A DNA stretch of 40,939 nt from an uncultured Lachnospiraceae bacterium. GTDB taxonomy: Bacteria; Bacillota; Clostridia; Lachnospirales; Lachnospiraceae. Positions 1 to 7,374 of the stretch are shown here, in pieces; the first letter of the stretch is position 1, and each line of letters opens with the position of its first letter. The stretch spans positions 1 through 40,939 of the forward strand of contig URRQ01000019.1 in the NCBI GenBank assembly GCA_900550235.1. Reading direction: 5' to 3'. A model generated the notes under the pieces. It searched no databases and had not been told where the DNA came from. It worked only from the letters and a program-made list of their open reading frames with translations. Made by a program: the position numbers and the translations under genes.

Positions 1-54
1 GTAGAACACTAGCCTTCCAAGCTAGATACGTGGGTTCGATTCCCATCACCCGCT
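1..54 (+). tRNA. tRNA-Gly(UCC), 5' part cut by the window edge
   Basis: The sequence shows an anticodon stem CTAGC/GCTAG around loop CTTCCAA (anticodon TCC, reading GGA), a T-arm with GTGGG/CCCAT around TTCGATT, and the 3' acceptor strand CACCCGC followed by discriminator T. CCA is not encoded. The acceptor 5' strand and most of the D-arm lie outside the window. A run of six T follows almost at once and may be its terminator. Confidence 0.93.
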
Positions 55-134
55 TTTTTCATACAATTTTTAAGAAAATATTTCGACTCCCTATTAATCG
101 AGTAGGAGGGAGTGATTAACTCCCGTCCTCTCAC

Positions 135-168
135 AGCACCGGGACATACGGTTCACGTATCCGGCGCT
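135..168 (-). ncRNA. Group II intron domain V (catalytic hairpin)
   Basis: The minus strand reads AGCGCCGGATACGTGAACC and continues to GGTGCT, a 34-nt hairpin with a GNRA-type loop (GTGA) and the invariant AGC at its 5' side. Size and layout match domain V of self-splicing group II introns. It lies just past the stop codon of the intron-encoded protein, as expected, so the ribozyme core looks intact. Confidence 0.85.
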
Positions 169-169
169 T

Positions 170-1561
170 TCAATAGTTGACGTGCAGAGACTGATAGGCT
201 GCGGCTAAATCATAAAAGCCCCAGTTTATCAGTCTTTCTTTTGTTAATGCTCTTTGTAACACTCCGCTTCCTGCCATTCGCCAATACGCTTTCCGACTAT
301 GTGCGCCTTCACAAGCGACCCACTCTGGCATTCCCAAACCTATTAGTTTTCGTTTACGGGTCTTTGGCAGTTTCCACTGCTTCCAGATACACATCCGTAT
401 CCGGCGGTACAGCCACCCATTCAGGCTCTCGATGTTGTTCTTCATCTCCGCTATCCCATAGTAATTCAGCCATCCTCGCATATATACTTTTATCTTCTCC
501 ATTGTTCGGACAATACTCCCGCACCTGCTTCGGGAAGTGAGCTGACGCAGTTTATCCTTGGCTTTCTTCCATGTCTTTCCATGGACACGGATGTAGGTTC
601 CTTTTCCGTTCTTCCCAAAACAGAAGTCAAGGAACTTAAAATTTCGGATTGCGAATACGCTGACCGTCCGACTCTTTTCCCGGTTCACTCTCAGCTTCAG
701 CGTCTCCTCCAGATATTTTGTACTGCTCTCCAGCAGACGTTCTGCCGCCCGTTCACTCTTCGCCAGCAGTACGATATCATCTGCATAGCGGATACACGGT
801 ACACCCCGTTTGTGGAACTCCCAGTCGAATTCATTCAGATACACATTTGCTAAGAGTGGGGATAGATTCCCTCCCTGCGGGGAGCCTTCTTCTGTCTCTG
901 TTTCAACACCGTTTTCCATCACTCCGCCTTTCAGGTATCGCTTTACCATCTGTATGACCCTCTCGTCTTTTACCTGCTTTCTCAGCTGATTCAGCAGGAT
1001 GGTGTGATTCAGCGTATCGAAGTACTTTGACAGGTCAAGGACAACTGCTCTTGTATAGCCCTGGTCGATGTACTCTTTTATCCTGAAAATGGCGTCTTTT
1101 GCCCCTCGCCTCGGACGATAGCCAAAGCTGTCATCCGAAAACAACGGCTCATAGATTGGCATGAGCTGTTGGAGCATTGCCTGTTGGATGATGCGGTCGA
1201 TGACGGTCGGTATACCGAGTTTTCGTATTTCTCCGTCCGGCTTCGGGATTTCCACCCGTCTGACAGGAGATGGGGTGTATTTCCCTCTTCGTATTCTCTC
1301 TGTCAGTTCACGGTTGTGTTCCTTTAGCCATGGCAGTGCCGCTTCGATAGTCATTCCGTCGATTCCCGGCGCTCCTTTGTTTGCCTTCACTCTTTTGTAA
1401 GCTCTGTTTAGATTATCCTTATCCAGTATCTTACCTAAGATGTCCGGCTCTGCACTGTCCCTTTCCTTCCATATCCGGTTGAATGAGCGGTGCGCTCTCA
1501 CATACCCTTTGCGTTCCGCGCTATCTCTTTGCGAGCAGCTTTCCTTGTTTTCTGTACCCAT
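170..1561 (-). CDS. ltrA: Group II intron reverse transcriptase/maturase
   Basis: The 463-residue intron-encoded protein helps the intron RNA fold and splice and copies it into DNA at a new target. Reverse transcriptase blocks are visible: DLSKYFDTL (about 176-184), GSPQGGNLSPLLANVYLNE (about 226-244) and the catalytic YADD (259-262). The maturase (X/thumb) region with RGWLNYYG follows. The C-terminus (MPEWVACEGAHSRKAYWRMA and on) resembles class C proteins, which lack an HNH endonuclease domain; none is seen here. The start is supported by GGAGG upstream of the ATG. There is no frameshift or stop, so the protein is probably functional. The symbol is used in the generic sense. Confidence 0.95.
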   Translation of the reverse strand: MGTENKESCSQRDSAERKGYVRAHRSFNRIWKERDSAEPDILGKILDKDNLNRAYKRVKANKGAPGIDGMTIEAALPWLKEHNRELTERIRRGKYTPSPVRRVEIPKPDGEIRKLGIPTVIDRIIQQAMLQQLMPIYEPLFSDDSFGYRPRRGAKDAIFRIKEYIDQGYTRAVVLDLSKYFDTLNHTILLNQLRKQVKDERVIQMVKRYLKGGVMENGVETETEEGSPQGGNLSPLLANVYLNEFDWEFHKRGVPCIRYADDIVLLAKSERAAERLLESSTKYLEETLKLRVNREKSRTVSVFAIRNFKFLDFCFGKNGKGTYIRVHGKTWKKAKDKLRQLTSRSRCGSIVRTMEKIKVYMRGWLNYYGIAEMKNNIESLNGWLYRRIRMCIWKQWKLPKTRKRKLIGLGMPEWVACEGAHSRKAYWRMAGSGVLQRALTKERLINWGFYDLAAAYQSLHVNY

Positions 1562-2012
1562 CTGCCCATTCCTCCTTTCCCTGTCGTACTAAGGACTCTT
1601 ATTGATTCGGTCCTTCACTGAAAAAAACTTTCAGCTAATATGACCTCTGCTGACTTCTGCACGTTCAGCGTTATCTTTCGATAGCGGTTACTCTTTTCAG
1701 AGCGTATCGTACAGATCTCCCTGGGTACCACACATTTCTTTTCCTCCATCTATCTGTCGCATTTACTGCACATGATTCCGTGTAGTTATCGGGCTTCATC
1801 TTGTCTAGCAGACTTACCCTCATGTACAGCCTTATATGCGATTTCTGTCCGTCAGACCAGAGGTTTGCCCGTGGGCTAGTAGGTTTCCCACATCTGGCTT
1901 CCTTCAGATTCCACCTCACGGTGGACACCCTTGCCTTCGGCTATATCCTTCCCACTACCGGGCGGATTTGGGACTTGCACCCTTAAGAAACGTGCGCCGC
2001 CAGGCGCACTAG

Positions 2013-2063
2013 AAAAAGAGCAATGAGAAACTGTTTTTCTGATCATTTTCTCCATTGCTCTTT
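2013..2063 (-). terminator. folD operon terminator, target of the group II intron
   Basis: On the minus strand AAAGAGCAATG pairs with CATTGCTCTTT, and inside it AGAAA pairs with TTTCT past one bulged base. This gives a stem of about 16 bp with a 16-nt loop, ending in a T-run. It lies 14 bases after the folD stop. The intron begins 4 bases beyond the T-run. Confidence 0.9.
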
Positions 2064-2076
2064 CCATTTCTTTTTA

Positions 2077-2925
2077 TTATACAGATTTTTCTGCTGCTCT
2101 TACTACATGTTTTGCCAACACAGAAGTTGTAATACTTCCGACGCCTCTTGGTACCGGACTGATATAAGTTGTTTTGGATTCTACGCGTTCAAAGTCAACA
2201 TCTCCACATAAATTTCCCTCTTCATCAACATTGATTCCGACATCAACAACAACTGCACCTTCTCCGACCATATCTTCCTTGATCATTCTTGCTTTTCCCG
2301 CCGCCGCTATGAGTATTTCTGCATCACGACATGTTTTTGCAAGCTCAACCGTTTTCGTATGGCACAAAGTTACTGTTGCATTTTTCTTAAGAAGCATCAT
2401 GGAAAGTGGCTTTCCTACTACCATACTTCGACCTACAACTGTAACCCGTTTGCCAGTAAGATCAATTTGATAATACTCCAGCATATCCATGACTGCCTCC
2501 GCCGTACATGGCGCGTATCCGCTTTCGTCTCCAGCGAATACTTTTGCCACATTAATCGGACTCATACAATCCATATCTTTTTCCGGATTCAAGATTTTTT
2601 TAATCGGCTCTTCATTCAAATGCTTTGGCAATGGACGGAACAAAAGAATTCCGTGAACCGTTGGATCTTCGTTTATTTTCTGAAATTTTGCTTCAAATTC
2701 CTCTTGAGCTATATTTTCTGAAAGTTCCAGCACCCGACATTCAATCCCTATCGATTCCATTCTTTTTTTTGCTCCCCGTTCATAGGACAAATCATCCGGT
2801 CTGTTTCCTACTCTTACGATTGCAAGACAAGGAGTAATCCCTTTCTCTTTCAAATGCTCCGTTCGAGCAATCAGATTTTCCTTCACCGCATTGGCTACGT
2901 CAATGCCTTTCATACATATACTCAT
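2077..2925 (-). CDS. folD: Bifunctional methylene-THF dehydrogenase / methenyl-THF cyclohydrolase FolD
   Basis: FolD interconverts 5,10-methylene-THF and 10-formyl-THF in the cytoplasm (NADP-type dehydrogenase plus cyclohydrolase). The 282-residue product has the normal length. The signature VVGRSMVVGKPLSMMLL of the nucleotide-binding fold and the C-terminal PVPRGVGSITTSVL are clear. The reading frame stays open further upstream, but ATG at 2925 (MSICMKG) is preferred because GGAGG lies just before it. That ribosome binding site overlaps the end of fchA, 10 bases away, so the two are probably translated from one mRNA. It is the last gene of the moaA operon and is followed by a strong terminator. 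Confidence 0.95.
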   Translation of the reverse strand: MSICMKGIDVANAVKENLIARTEHLKEKGITPCLAIVRVGNRPDDLSYERGAKKRMESIGIECRVLELSENIAQEEFEAKFQKINEDPTVHGILLFRPLPKHLNEEPIKKILNPEKDMDCMSPINVAKVFAGDESGYAPCTAEAVMDMLEYYQIDLTGKRVTVVGRSMVVGKPLSMMLLKKNATVTLCHTKTVELAKTCRDAEILIAAAGKARMIKEDMVGEGAVVVDVGINVDEEGNLCGDVDFERVESKTTYISPVPRGVGSITTSVLAKHVVRAAEKSV

Positions 2926-2935
2926 TTTGTTCCTC

Positions 2936-3562
2936 CTACCGGATTTTTCCCAGCACACCGGCATAGACCTTTTCCTGTAATTTTCTGCCGGCATCTATCA
3001 ACTGCTCTGCTTTTTCATTCAGCATTTCCGCTTTCTCACGATTCTTCATCATCTTTGTGTTAATAAAAATATTAAGAGAAGCGCCTTCCAAGGCAGCTCT
3101 TGCAAACAGAATACCAACTCCTACATCGCTCACGGCAAGCTTGCTGCCTTTTTCTCCAAGAACTTCCAAATTCTGCATTGCTTCATATACTGTTTCCATA
3201 ATCTGAAGTGGAACAATGCTTGCATCATAAAGCACAACTTCCATCACGCGTTCTTTTTCCGCTTTTTGCTCATCTGTTTCTTTTGGAAGAGAATAGGCTT
3301 TTGCCAAAGGTTCAAAGCTCTCTGCATCTTGATCCGTCAATGATATAAGCTTGTCTCTCAATATTTCCAATTTTTCTCGAATTGCAAGTATCTCTTCTTC
3401 CACATCTGCATATTTCTTCTTCCCGATTGTTAGGTTTGTCACCATCATTCCAAGAGCCGCTGCAAAAGCGCCTACTGTTGCTGAAGCTCCACCGCCCCCA
3501 GGCACCGGTGCAGAAGACGACAATACATCAAGGAATTTTGTTGCTTTTTGTTCCAACATCAT
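2936..3562 (-). CDS. fchA: Cyclodeaminase/cyclohydrolase family protein (formimino-THF cyclodeaminase or methenyl-THF cyclohydrolase)
   Basis: This 208-residue helical protein belongs to the FTCD_C family, which makes or opens 5,10-methenyl-THF. In clostridia FchA-type proteins work in purine, glycine or histidine fermentation. The family's N-terminal glycine-rich stretch is plain (SSSAPVPGGGGASATVGAFA, about residues 15-34), as is DVGVGILFARAALEGA near the C-terminus. Length fits a stand-alone cyclodeaminase rather than the fused animal enzyme. It lies directly before folD, so together they can link formimino- or formyl-THF to methylene-THF. Which of the two activities dominates cannot be told from sequence. 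Confidence 0.9.
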   Translation of the reverse strand: MMLEQKATKFLDVLSSSAPVPGGGGASATVGAFAAALGMMVTNLTIGKKKYADVEEEILAIREKLEILRDKLISLTDQDAESFEPLAKAYSLPKETDEQKAEKERVMEVVLYDASIVPLQIMETVYEAMQNLEVLGEKGSKLAVSDVGVGILFARAALEGASLNIFINTKMMKNREKAEMLNEKAEQLIDAGRKLQEKVYAGVLGKIR

Positions 3563-3609
3563 TTTTCAGTATTCCTTTCCTTCTTTATTTTTCCACAAAT
3601 ATAACACAT

Positions 3610-4092
3610 TTAGATCTTTCTTTCAATCATACCGCTTTTCCCACCGGTCTTTTTTAGCAAATGGATTTCTTTTATTTCCATCATCTTATCCAATGCTTTG
3701 CACATATCATATACCGTCAAAAGCGCTACCGATACTCCGGTCAAAGCTTCCATTTCTACTCCTGTCTTCCCAGTCACCTTGACAGTACAAGTACAACCAA
3801 TCTCCAATGTCTCCGGGTACATTTCAAATGTTATACTGCATTTGGTGATTGGAAGAACATGACACATTGGAATCAGGTCTGATGTTCGTTTTGCTCCCAT
3901 AATCCCTGCCGTTGTTGCCACAGCAAGTACGTCTCCTTTTCCTACCGTCCCCTGTTCGATTGCTTCATATACTGCTGAATTTACTGCTATTTTCCCACAT
4001 GCGACAGCTTCTCGAACCGTATCATTTTTTTCGGAAACATCTACCATACGCGCACGTCCTTCTCCGTCAAAATGTGTCAATTCCGTTGTCAT
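3610..4092 (-). CDS. moaC: Cyclic pyranopterin monophosphate synthase MoaC
   Basis: MoaC acts with MoaA to turn GTP into cyclic pyranopterin monophosphate, the first stage of molybdenum cofactor synthesis. The 160-residue product has the normal length and shows the family motifs MVDVSEKNDTVREAVA, LIPMCHVLPITKC and the C-terminal MEALTGVSVALLTVYDMCKA. The start at 4092 is chosen because GGAGG lies 7 bases upstream; the frame runs 7 codons further without a better site. It lies 22 bases after the MOSC gene and before fchA in the same operon. Confidence 0.95.
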   Translation of the reverse strand: MTTELTHFDGEGRARMVDVSEKNDTVREAVACGKIAVNSAVYEAIEQGTVGKGDVLAVATTAGIMGAKRTSDLIPMCHVLPITKCSITFEMYPETLEIGCTCTVKVTGKTGVEMEALTGVSVALLTVYDMCKALDKMMEIKEIHLLKKTGGKSGMIERKI

Positions 4093-4114
4093 ATTACTAC
4101 CTCCATTTTTCAAT

Positions 4115-4549
4115 CTAGGATACTATGATTTTCAAATTATCTCCAACCTTTATTTCTCCACCATGGAGCACGATTGCAAACACCCCTTCTCTTGGCATGA
4201 TACATTCCCCCATCTTTTGAAAAATTTCACATCCATGATGACATTCTTTTCCAATCTGAGTCAATTCCAACACTACGTCATTACATTGAAATCTTGTTCC
4301 AATCGGTAAGGCTTTGAAATCAATTCCTTCCACAACAAGATTTTCACCAAATGCTCCATCTTCTACTACCGCTCCCCTTGCTCGAAAGGCCTCAATTTTC
4401 TCATAAGATAACAAACTGACTTGCCGATGCCACTTCCCTGCATGCGCATCTCCTTCAATCCCATAGTCTTCGATAAATACTCCTCTTCCTATATTTGTTT
4501 TTTGAGTTCCCTTTTCCGGGCTGGTACAAACCGCGATTACTTTTCCCAT
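4115..4549 (-). CDS. MOSC domain protein
   Basis: The 144-residue protein is a stand-alone MOSC domain, a beta-barrel family that carries or transfers sulfur for molybdenum enzymes. The conserved features are YGIEGDAHAGKWHRQVSLLS near the N-terminus, FGENLVVEG in the middle, and the cysteine segment IGKECHHGCEIFQ. The start at 4549 (MGKVIAV) is backed by GGAGG, which is embedded in the last codons of moaA; the moaA stop lies 4 bases upstream. Translational coupling with moaA is likely. Small MOSC proteins of this type sit with Moco genes in many anaerobes, but the exact substrate is unknown. Confidence 0.9.
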   Translation of the reverse strand: MGKVIAVCTSPEKGTQKTNIGRGVFIEDYGIEGDAHAGKWHRQVSLLSYEKIEAFRARGAVVEDGAFGENLVVEGIDFKALPIGTRFQCNDVVLELTQIGKECHHGCEIFQKMGECIMPREGVFAIVLHGGEIKVGDNLKIIVS

Positions 4550-4553
4550 TTTC

Positions 4554-5531
4554 TTATCCTCCGATTTCTGACATTGTTTTCTGCTCAAATCCTTGCCTGT
4601 CTGTTTGTTCAAACTGGTGACTGATCGGTTTCTGATAAATCTCTCGTTTCATAACTTCCGTAATTTCTTCCAGAGATGCTCCCTTTCTCAAAAGCTCTTT
4701 CAAATCCACTCCGCCTGCGTATTGTAAACATGGTTTTAGAAACCCTTCTGCTGTTAATCTGACTCTGTTACATTGGTTACAAAACTTATGCGACATCGCG
4801 CTAATAAATCCGATTTCTCCGCAAAACTTTGAAAAACGAACATATACTGCAGGACCATTTCCCAACCGGTTCTTAAGCATCTCCTCTTTACCAAATTCTC
4901 CTCTTAAAATCTCCAGGATATCTTCTTGTGTAAATCCAGCCGTAGTCTTGCCAAACCCAATCGGCATAGGTTCGATAAAGCGCACGGACACCGGTCTATT
5001 CTTAGCGAGCGCCGCCAATTCACAGAATTCCTCTTCTGTTGTATCTTTTAACAATACGCAGTTTATTTTTACTTTTACCTGTTTATAAAGCAACGCCGCT
5101 TCTATTCCTTCCAAAACCTGCGCCAATTCATCTCTTCTTGTAATTGTTTTATAATGTGCAGGACAAAGTGTATCCAAACTAATATTGATCGCTTGAATTC
5201 CGGCTTGTACTAATTCTTCCATCTGCTCTTTCAATAAACCCCCATTTGTAGTGAGTGTAATTTCTTCAATCCCTTTTATCTGATGGATTTTTCTGACAAG
5301 CTCTGCCAGATTTTTTCTAACAAGAGGTTCTCCTCCTGTGAGCTTGATTTTTGTAATTCCATTTTTTACGCCACATTGAACAATTTTTGTAATTTCATCA
5401 AACGTCAAAATATCTTGATGCCCTACTGATGTAATCCCATCTTCCGGCATACAATATGTACAGCGGAGATTACAGCGGTCCGTTACCGATATACGCATAT
5501 AATTTATCGTTCTTCCATATTGATCTATCAT
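4554..5531 (-). CDS. moaA: GTP 3',8-cyclase MoaA (radical SAM)
   Basis: MoaA uses S-adenosylmethionine and two [4Fe-4S] clusters to cyclise GTP in Moco synthesis. The N-terminal radical-SAM motif CxxxCxxC is at residues 20, 24 and 27 of the 325-residue product. The second cluster is bound by C251, C254 and C268. KLTGGEPL and the C-terminal GG, needed for activity in the family, are present. The start at 5531 has AAGGA upstream; the frame extends 11 codons further but without support. moaD, moaE, mogA and moeA are not in the window. A terminator hairpin lies only about 20 bases upstream, so how this operon is expressed is unclear. Confidence 0.95.
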   Translation of the reverse strand: MIDQYGRTINYMRISVTDRCNLRCTYCMPEDGITSVGHQDILTFDEITKIVQCGVKNGITKIKLTGGEPLVRKNLAELVRKIHQIKGIEEITLTTNGGLLKEQMEELVQAGIQAINISLDTLCPAHYKTITRRDELAQVLEGIEAALLYKQVKVKINCVLLKDTTEEEFCELAALAKNRPVSVRFIEPMPIGFGKTTAGFTQEDILEILRGEFGKEEMLKNRLGNGPAVYVRFSKFCGEIGFISAMSHKFCNQCNRVRLTAEGFLKPCLQYAGGVDLKELLRKGASLEEITEVMKREIYQKPISHQFEQTDRQGFEQKTMSEIGG

Positions 5532-5550
5532 CTTATTTCCTTTTTGTATC

Positions 5551-5591
5551 ACACAAAAATCCATTACTGCATCCTTGATACAGCAATGGAT
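5551..5591 (-). terminator. Terminator between the FKBP/trigger-factor-like gene and moaA
   Basis: The minus strand carries an 11-bp stem, ATCCATTGCTG with CAGTAATGGAT (one G-T pair), an 11-nt loop, and then TTTTTGTGTG. It starts 8 bases after the stop of the upstream gene. The T-run ends about 20 bases before the moaA start codon. Confidence 0.85.
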
Positions 5592-5598
5592 CTCCTGC

Positions 5599-6687
5599 TT
5601 ATTTTTCCTTATCGTTTGTATTTTCAGATTGTTCTTCTTTCGCTTCTACAAGTTTACAATTCTTCACTGTCCAGTTCAACACTTCATTTTGAAGAATTGC
5701 GTCTTTTACTTGATCTTCTCCAATCGTATCGATCAGAGTCTTTTTATCCGGATATCCATTGTCTGTTGCAAATTTCTCTACTGCTTTATCATATTCTTTC
5801 TTTTTAAGCTCCAGCCCTTCTTTTTCTGCAATGAGTTCAATCACTAAAGATTGTTTTAAATACTCTTTGGCCATCTCAGTAATCTGCTTTTTATAGTCTT
5901 CTTCCGTCATTCCGGTCTGCTCCAAATACTCCTCAAACTTTACTCCATAAGACTGTTCCATGATCATCTTCATCTGAGAATCTAACTCTTTTTCCTTCTT
6001 TTTCAATTCTTCTTCCGGATATTTTACGACTTCTGTATTTTTCATAAGTGCATTCCATGCATTCTCGCGAAGTGTTGCTTCTTCTGTCTGACGATTGCTG
6101 TCTTCCAATGTTTTTTTGATTTCTTTCTTATACTCTTCTACTGTTTTTGATGTCTTGGATAATTTTTTTACAAGATCATCTGTAAGTTCCGCATCCTCGC
6201 GTTCCTGAATAGAGTTAATCGTAATCGTAAAAATTACTTTTGCATTGGAAAGTTCCGGCTTAGCCTCTCCGCCATATCCTTCCGGGAATGTCAATTCTAT
6301 ATCGAATGTTTCATTGAGTTTATGTCCATAGATTCCTTCTTCAAATCCTGGTACATATGTCTCTCCATTTCCGATACTTAAACTTCCTTCATCAAAAACT
6401 TCCCCTGTTTCTTTTAATTTTCCTTTATAATCAAACTGTGCGATATCTCCTTCTTTTACCGGACGATCCGTCACTTCTTTTGTCTGTTCACTCAACACAG
6501 AATCGATGTAATTCTGCACATCGTCATCTGTCACCTCTGTGGAATCTACTTTTTCGACTTCAATCCCTTTGTACTGGGAGATTTTCACATACTTATTGGA
6601 CAGCTCCTTTCCTCCACCGTTAGAACATCCTGCAGTAAATAACATACATCCTGCGAGAAGGAGTGCTGCCATACTTTTTTTCTTCAT
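5599..6687 (-). CDS. Lipoprotein with FKBP-type prolyl isomerase and trigger-factor-like C-terminal domains
   Basis: The 362-residue product is probably an extracytoplasmic folding factor tethered to the membrane. It starts with a lipoprotein signal (MKKKSMAALLLAGCMLFTAG then C21; LFTAGC is the likely lipobox). An FKBP-like domain covers about 70-165 (VKEGDIAQFDYKGKL, then a VPGFEEGIYGHKLNE segment and FPEGYGG). The rest is highly charged and helical like the trigger factor C-terminal domain. The protein lacks the N-terminal ribosome-binding domain of true trigger factor, so tig would be the wrong name. The start at 6687 is chosen for AAAGGAG and the signal peptide. Its role is comparable to PrsA, by inference. 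Confidence 0.88.
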   Translation of the reverse strand: MKKKSMAALLLAGCMLFTAGCSNGGGKELSNKYVKISQYKGIEVEKVDSTEVTDDDVQNYIDSVLSEQTKEVTDRPVKEGDIAQFDYKGKLKETGEVFDEGSLSIGNGETYVPGFEEGIYGHKLNETFDIELTFPEGYGGEAKPELSNAKVIFTITINSIQEREDAELTDDLVKKLSKTSKTVEEYKKEIKKTLEDSNRQTEEATLRENAWNALMKNTEVVKYPEEELKKKEKELDSQMKMIMEQSYGVKFEEYLEQTGMTEEDYKKQITEMAKEYLKQSLVIELIAEKEGLELKKKEYDKAVEKFATDNGYPDKKTLIDTIGEDQVKDAILQNEVLNWTVKNCKLVEAKEEQSENTNDKEK

Positions 6688-6764
6688 TTTCCTATTCTCC
6701 TTTCGAGATCTCATCACATTTCCAAACGCAAATTCATCTCTTCTCTCATTTATTTTCTTTGGAT

Positions 6765-6770
6765 ACTATA
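6765..6770 (-). promoter_or_regulatory. Possible extended -10 promoter for the FKBP/trigger-factor-like lipoprotein gene
   Basis: The minus strand reads TGATATAGT, an extended -10 (TGnTATAGT), about 78 bases before the start codon. No good -35 hexamer was found at the right distance, so this is a weak call. Confidence 0.4.
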
Positions 6771-6797
6771 TCATATCTCAAAGGAAAAGGAAAGGAC

Positions 6798-6826
6798 TTG
6801 CGCGGAAAGAAAAACAATGGTACAAT
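6798..6826 (+). promoter_or_regulatory. Sigma-A type promoter for the unknown membrane protein
   Basis: TTGCGC at 6798-6803 and TACAAT at 6821-6826 are separated by exactly 17 bases. The start codon lies about 50 bases downstream, behind AGGAGG at 6863-6868. Confidence 0.65.
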
Positions 6827-6876
6827 ATTACAAGTGTAAAAACAATACATAGTATATTTTTCAGGAGGATTTTATC

Positions 6877-7329
6877 GTGAAAACATGGCAGATCGTACTC
6901 CTTGTGATTATCGCCGTTTTATTGATTGCTTTAGTCGTATTATATTTCCTAGGAAAGAAAGCTGAGAAAAAACAGGCAGAACAGCAGGAGAAGCTGGATG
7001 CAGTTGCACAAAATGTAACTATGCTCATCATCGACAAAAAAAGGATGAAGCTAAAAGAAGCTGGTTTTCCAGCAGTTGTAGTGGAGAATACTCCAAAATA
7101 TCTTCGCCGTTCCAAAGTTCCTGTTGTAAAAGCAAAGGTTGGACCGAAGATTATGACTCTCATGTGCGAAGAATCTATTTTCCCATTGATTCCAATTAAA
7201 AAGGAAGTAAAAGCTGTTGTAAGCGGTATTTACATTACAAGCGTAAAAGGAATCCGTGGCGGTCTTGAAACTCCGCAAAAGAAAAAAGGATTTTTTGCAA
7301 GATTTAAAAAAGACAAAGATAATAAGTAA
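6877..7329 (+). CDS. Conserved-looking protein of unknown function with one N-terminal membrane helix
   Basis: I do not recognise this 150-residue protein. It starts at GTG, with AGGAGG 8 bases upstream. Residues 5-25 form one strong membrane helix (VLLVIIAVLLIALVVLYFLG), followed by a basic and glutamine-rich linker (KKAEKKQAEQQEK). A compact region of about 80 residues comes next, and the tail is very lysine-rich (from QKKKGFFARF). With no signal cleavage site, the soluble part probably faces the cytoplasm by the positive-inside rule. It stands alone between two minus-strand genes with its own promoter and terminator, so it is a real single-gene unit. Confidence 0.85.
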   Translation: MKTWQIVLLVIIAVLLIALVVLYFLGKKAEKKQAEQQEKLDAVAQNVTMLIIDKKRMKLKEAGFPAVVVENTPKYLRRSKVPVVKAKVGPKIMTLMCEESIFPLIPIKKEVKAVVSGIYITSVKGIRGGLETPQKKKGFFARFKKDKDNK

Positions 7330-7333
7330 ACAC

Positions 7334-7367
7334 AATGGCATCGGATACCCGATGCCATTCTTATTTC
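7334..7367 (+). terminator. Terminator after the unknown membrane protein, shared by convergent genes
   Basis: AATGGCATCGG pairs with CCGATGCCATT around the loop ATAC, an 11-bp perfect stem, followed by CTTATTTCT. It lies between the converging unknown gene and the DUF1934 gene and may serve both, though the T-run is poor on the minus side. Confidence 0.8.
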
Positions 7368-7374
7368 TCTGCCT

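Larger units (their letters stand above)
97..2009 (-). mobile_element. Group II intron (bacterial class C type), apparently full length
   Basis: Reading the minus strand, the element begins with GTGCG at 2009, which fits the group II 5' consensus GUGYG, and ends at 97 with CTACTCGAT. Near the 3' end lies a 34-nt domain V (168..135): it starts with the catalytic AGC triad and has a GTGA tetraloop. Domain VI follows (about 133..100) and keeps a bulged A seven bases from the 3' end, the expected branch point. The roughly 450 nt before the reading frame (2009..1562) hold domain I-IV sequence and no other gene. The intron lies in the same direction as folD and directly after its terminator, the usual target of class C introns. 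Exact ends are inferred from consensus and could be off by a base or two. Confidence 0.9.

Noticed and set aside
241..1400. Plus-strand open frames of up to 99 codons across the intron
   Set aside because: They lie opposite the intact reverse transcriptase frame, have no ribosome binding sites and encode no recognisable protein.
1671..2067. Short minus-strand frames between the reverse transcriptase gene and folD
   Set aside because: This stretch is the structured 5' half of the group II intron ribozyme (and the folD terminator), so open frames there are incidental.
5599..6687. True trigger factor (tig)
   Set aside because: The signal peptide and lipobox replace the ribosome-binding domain, so it is an exported relative.
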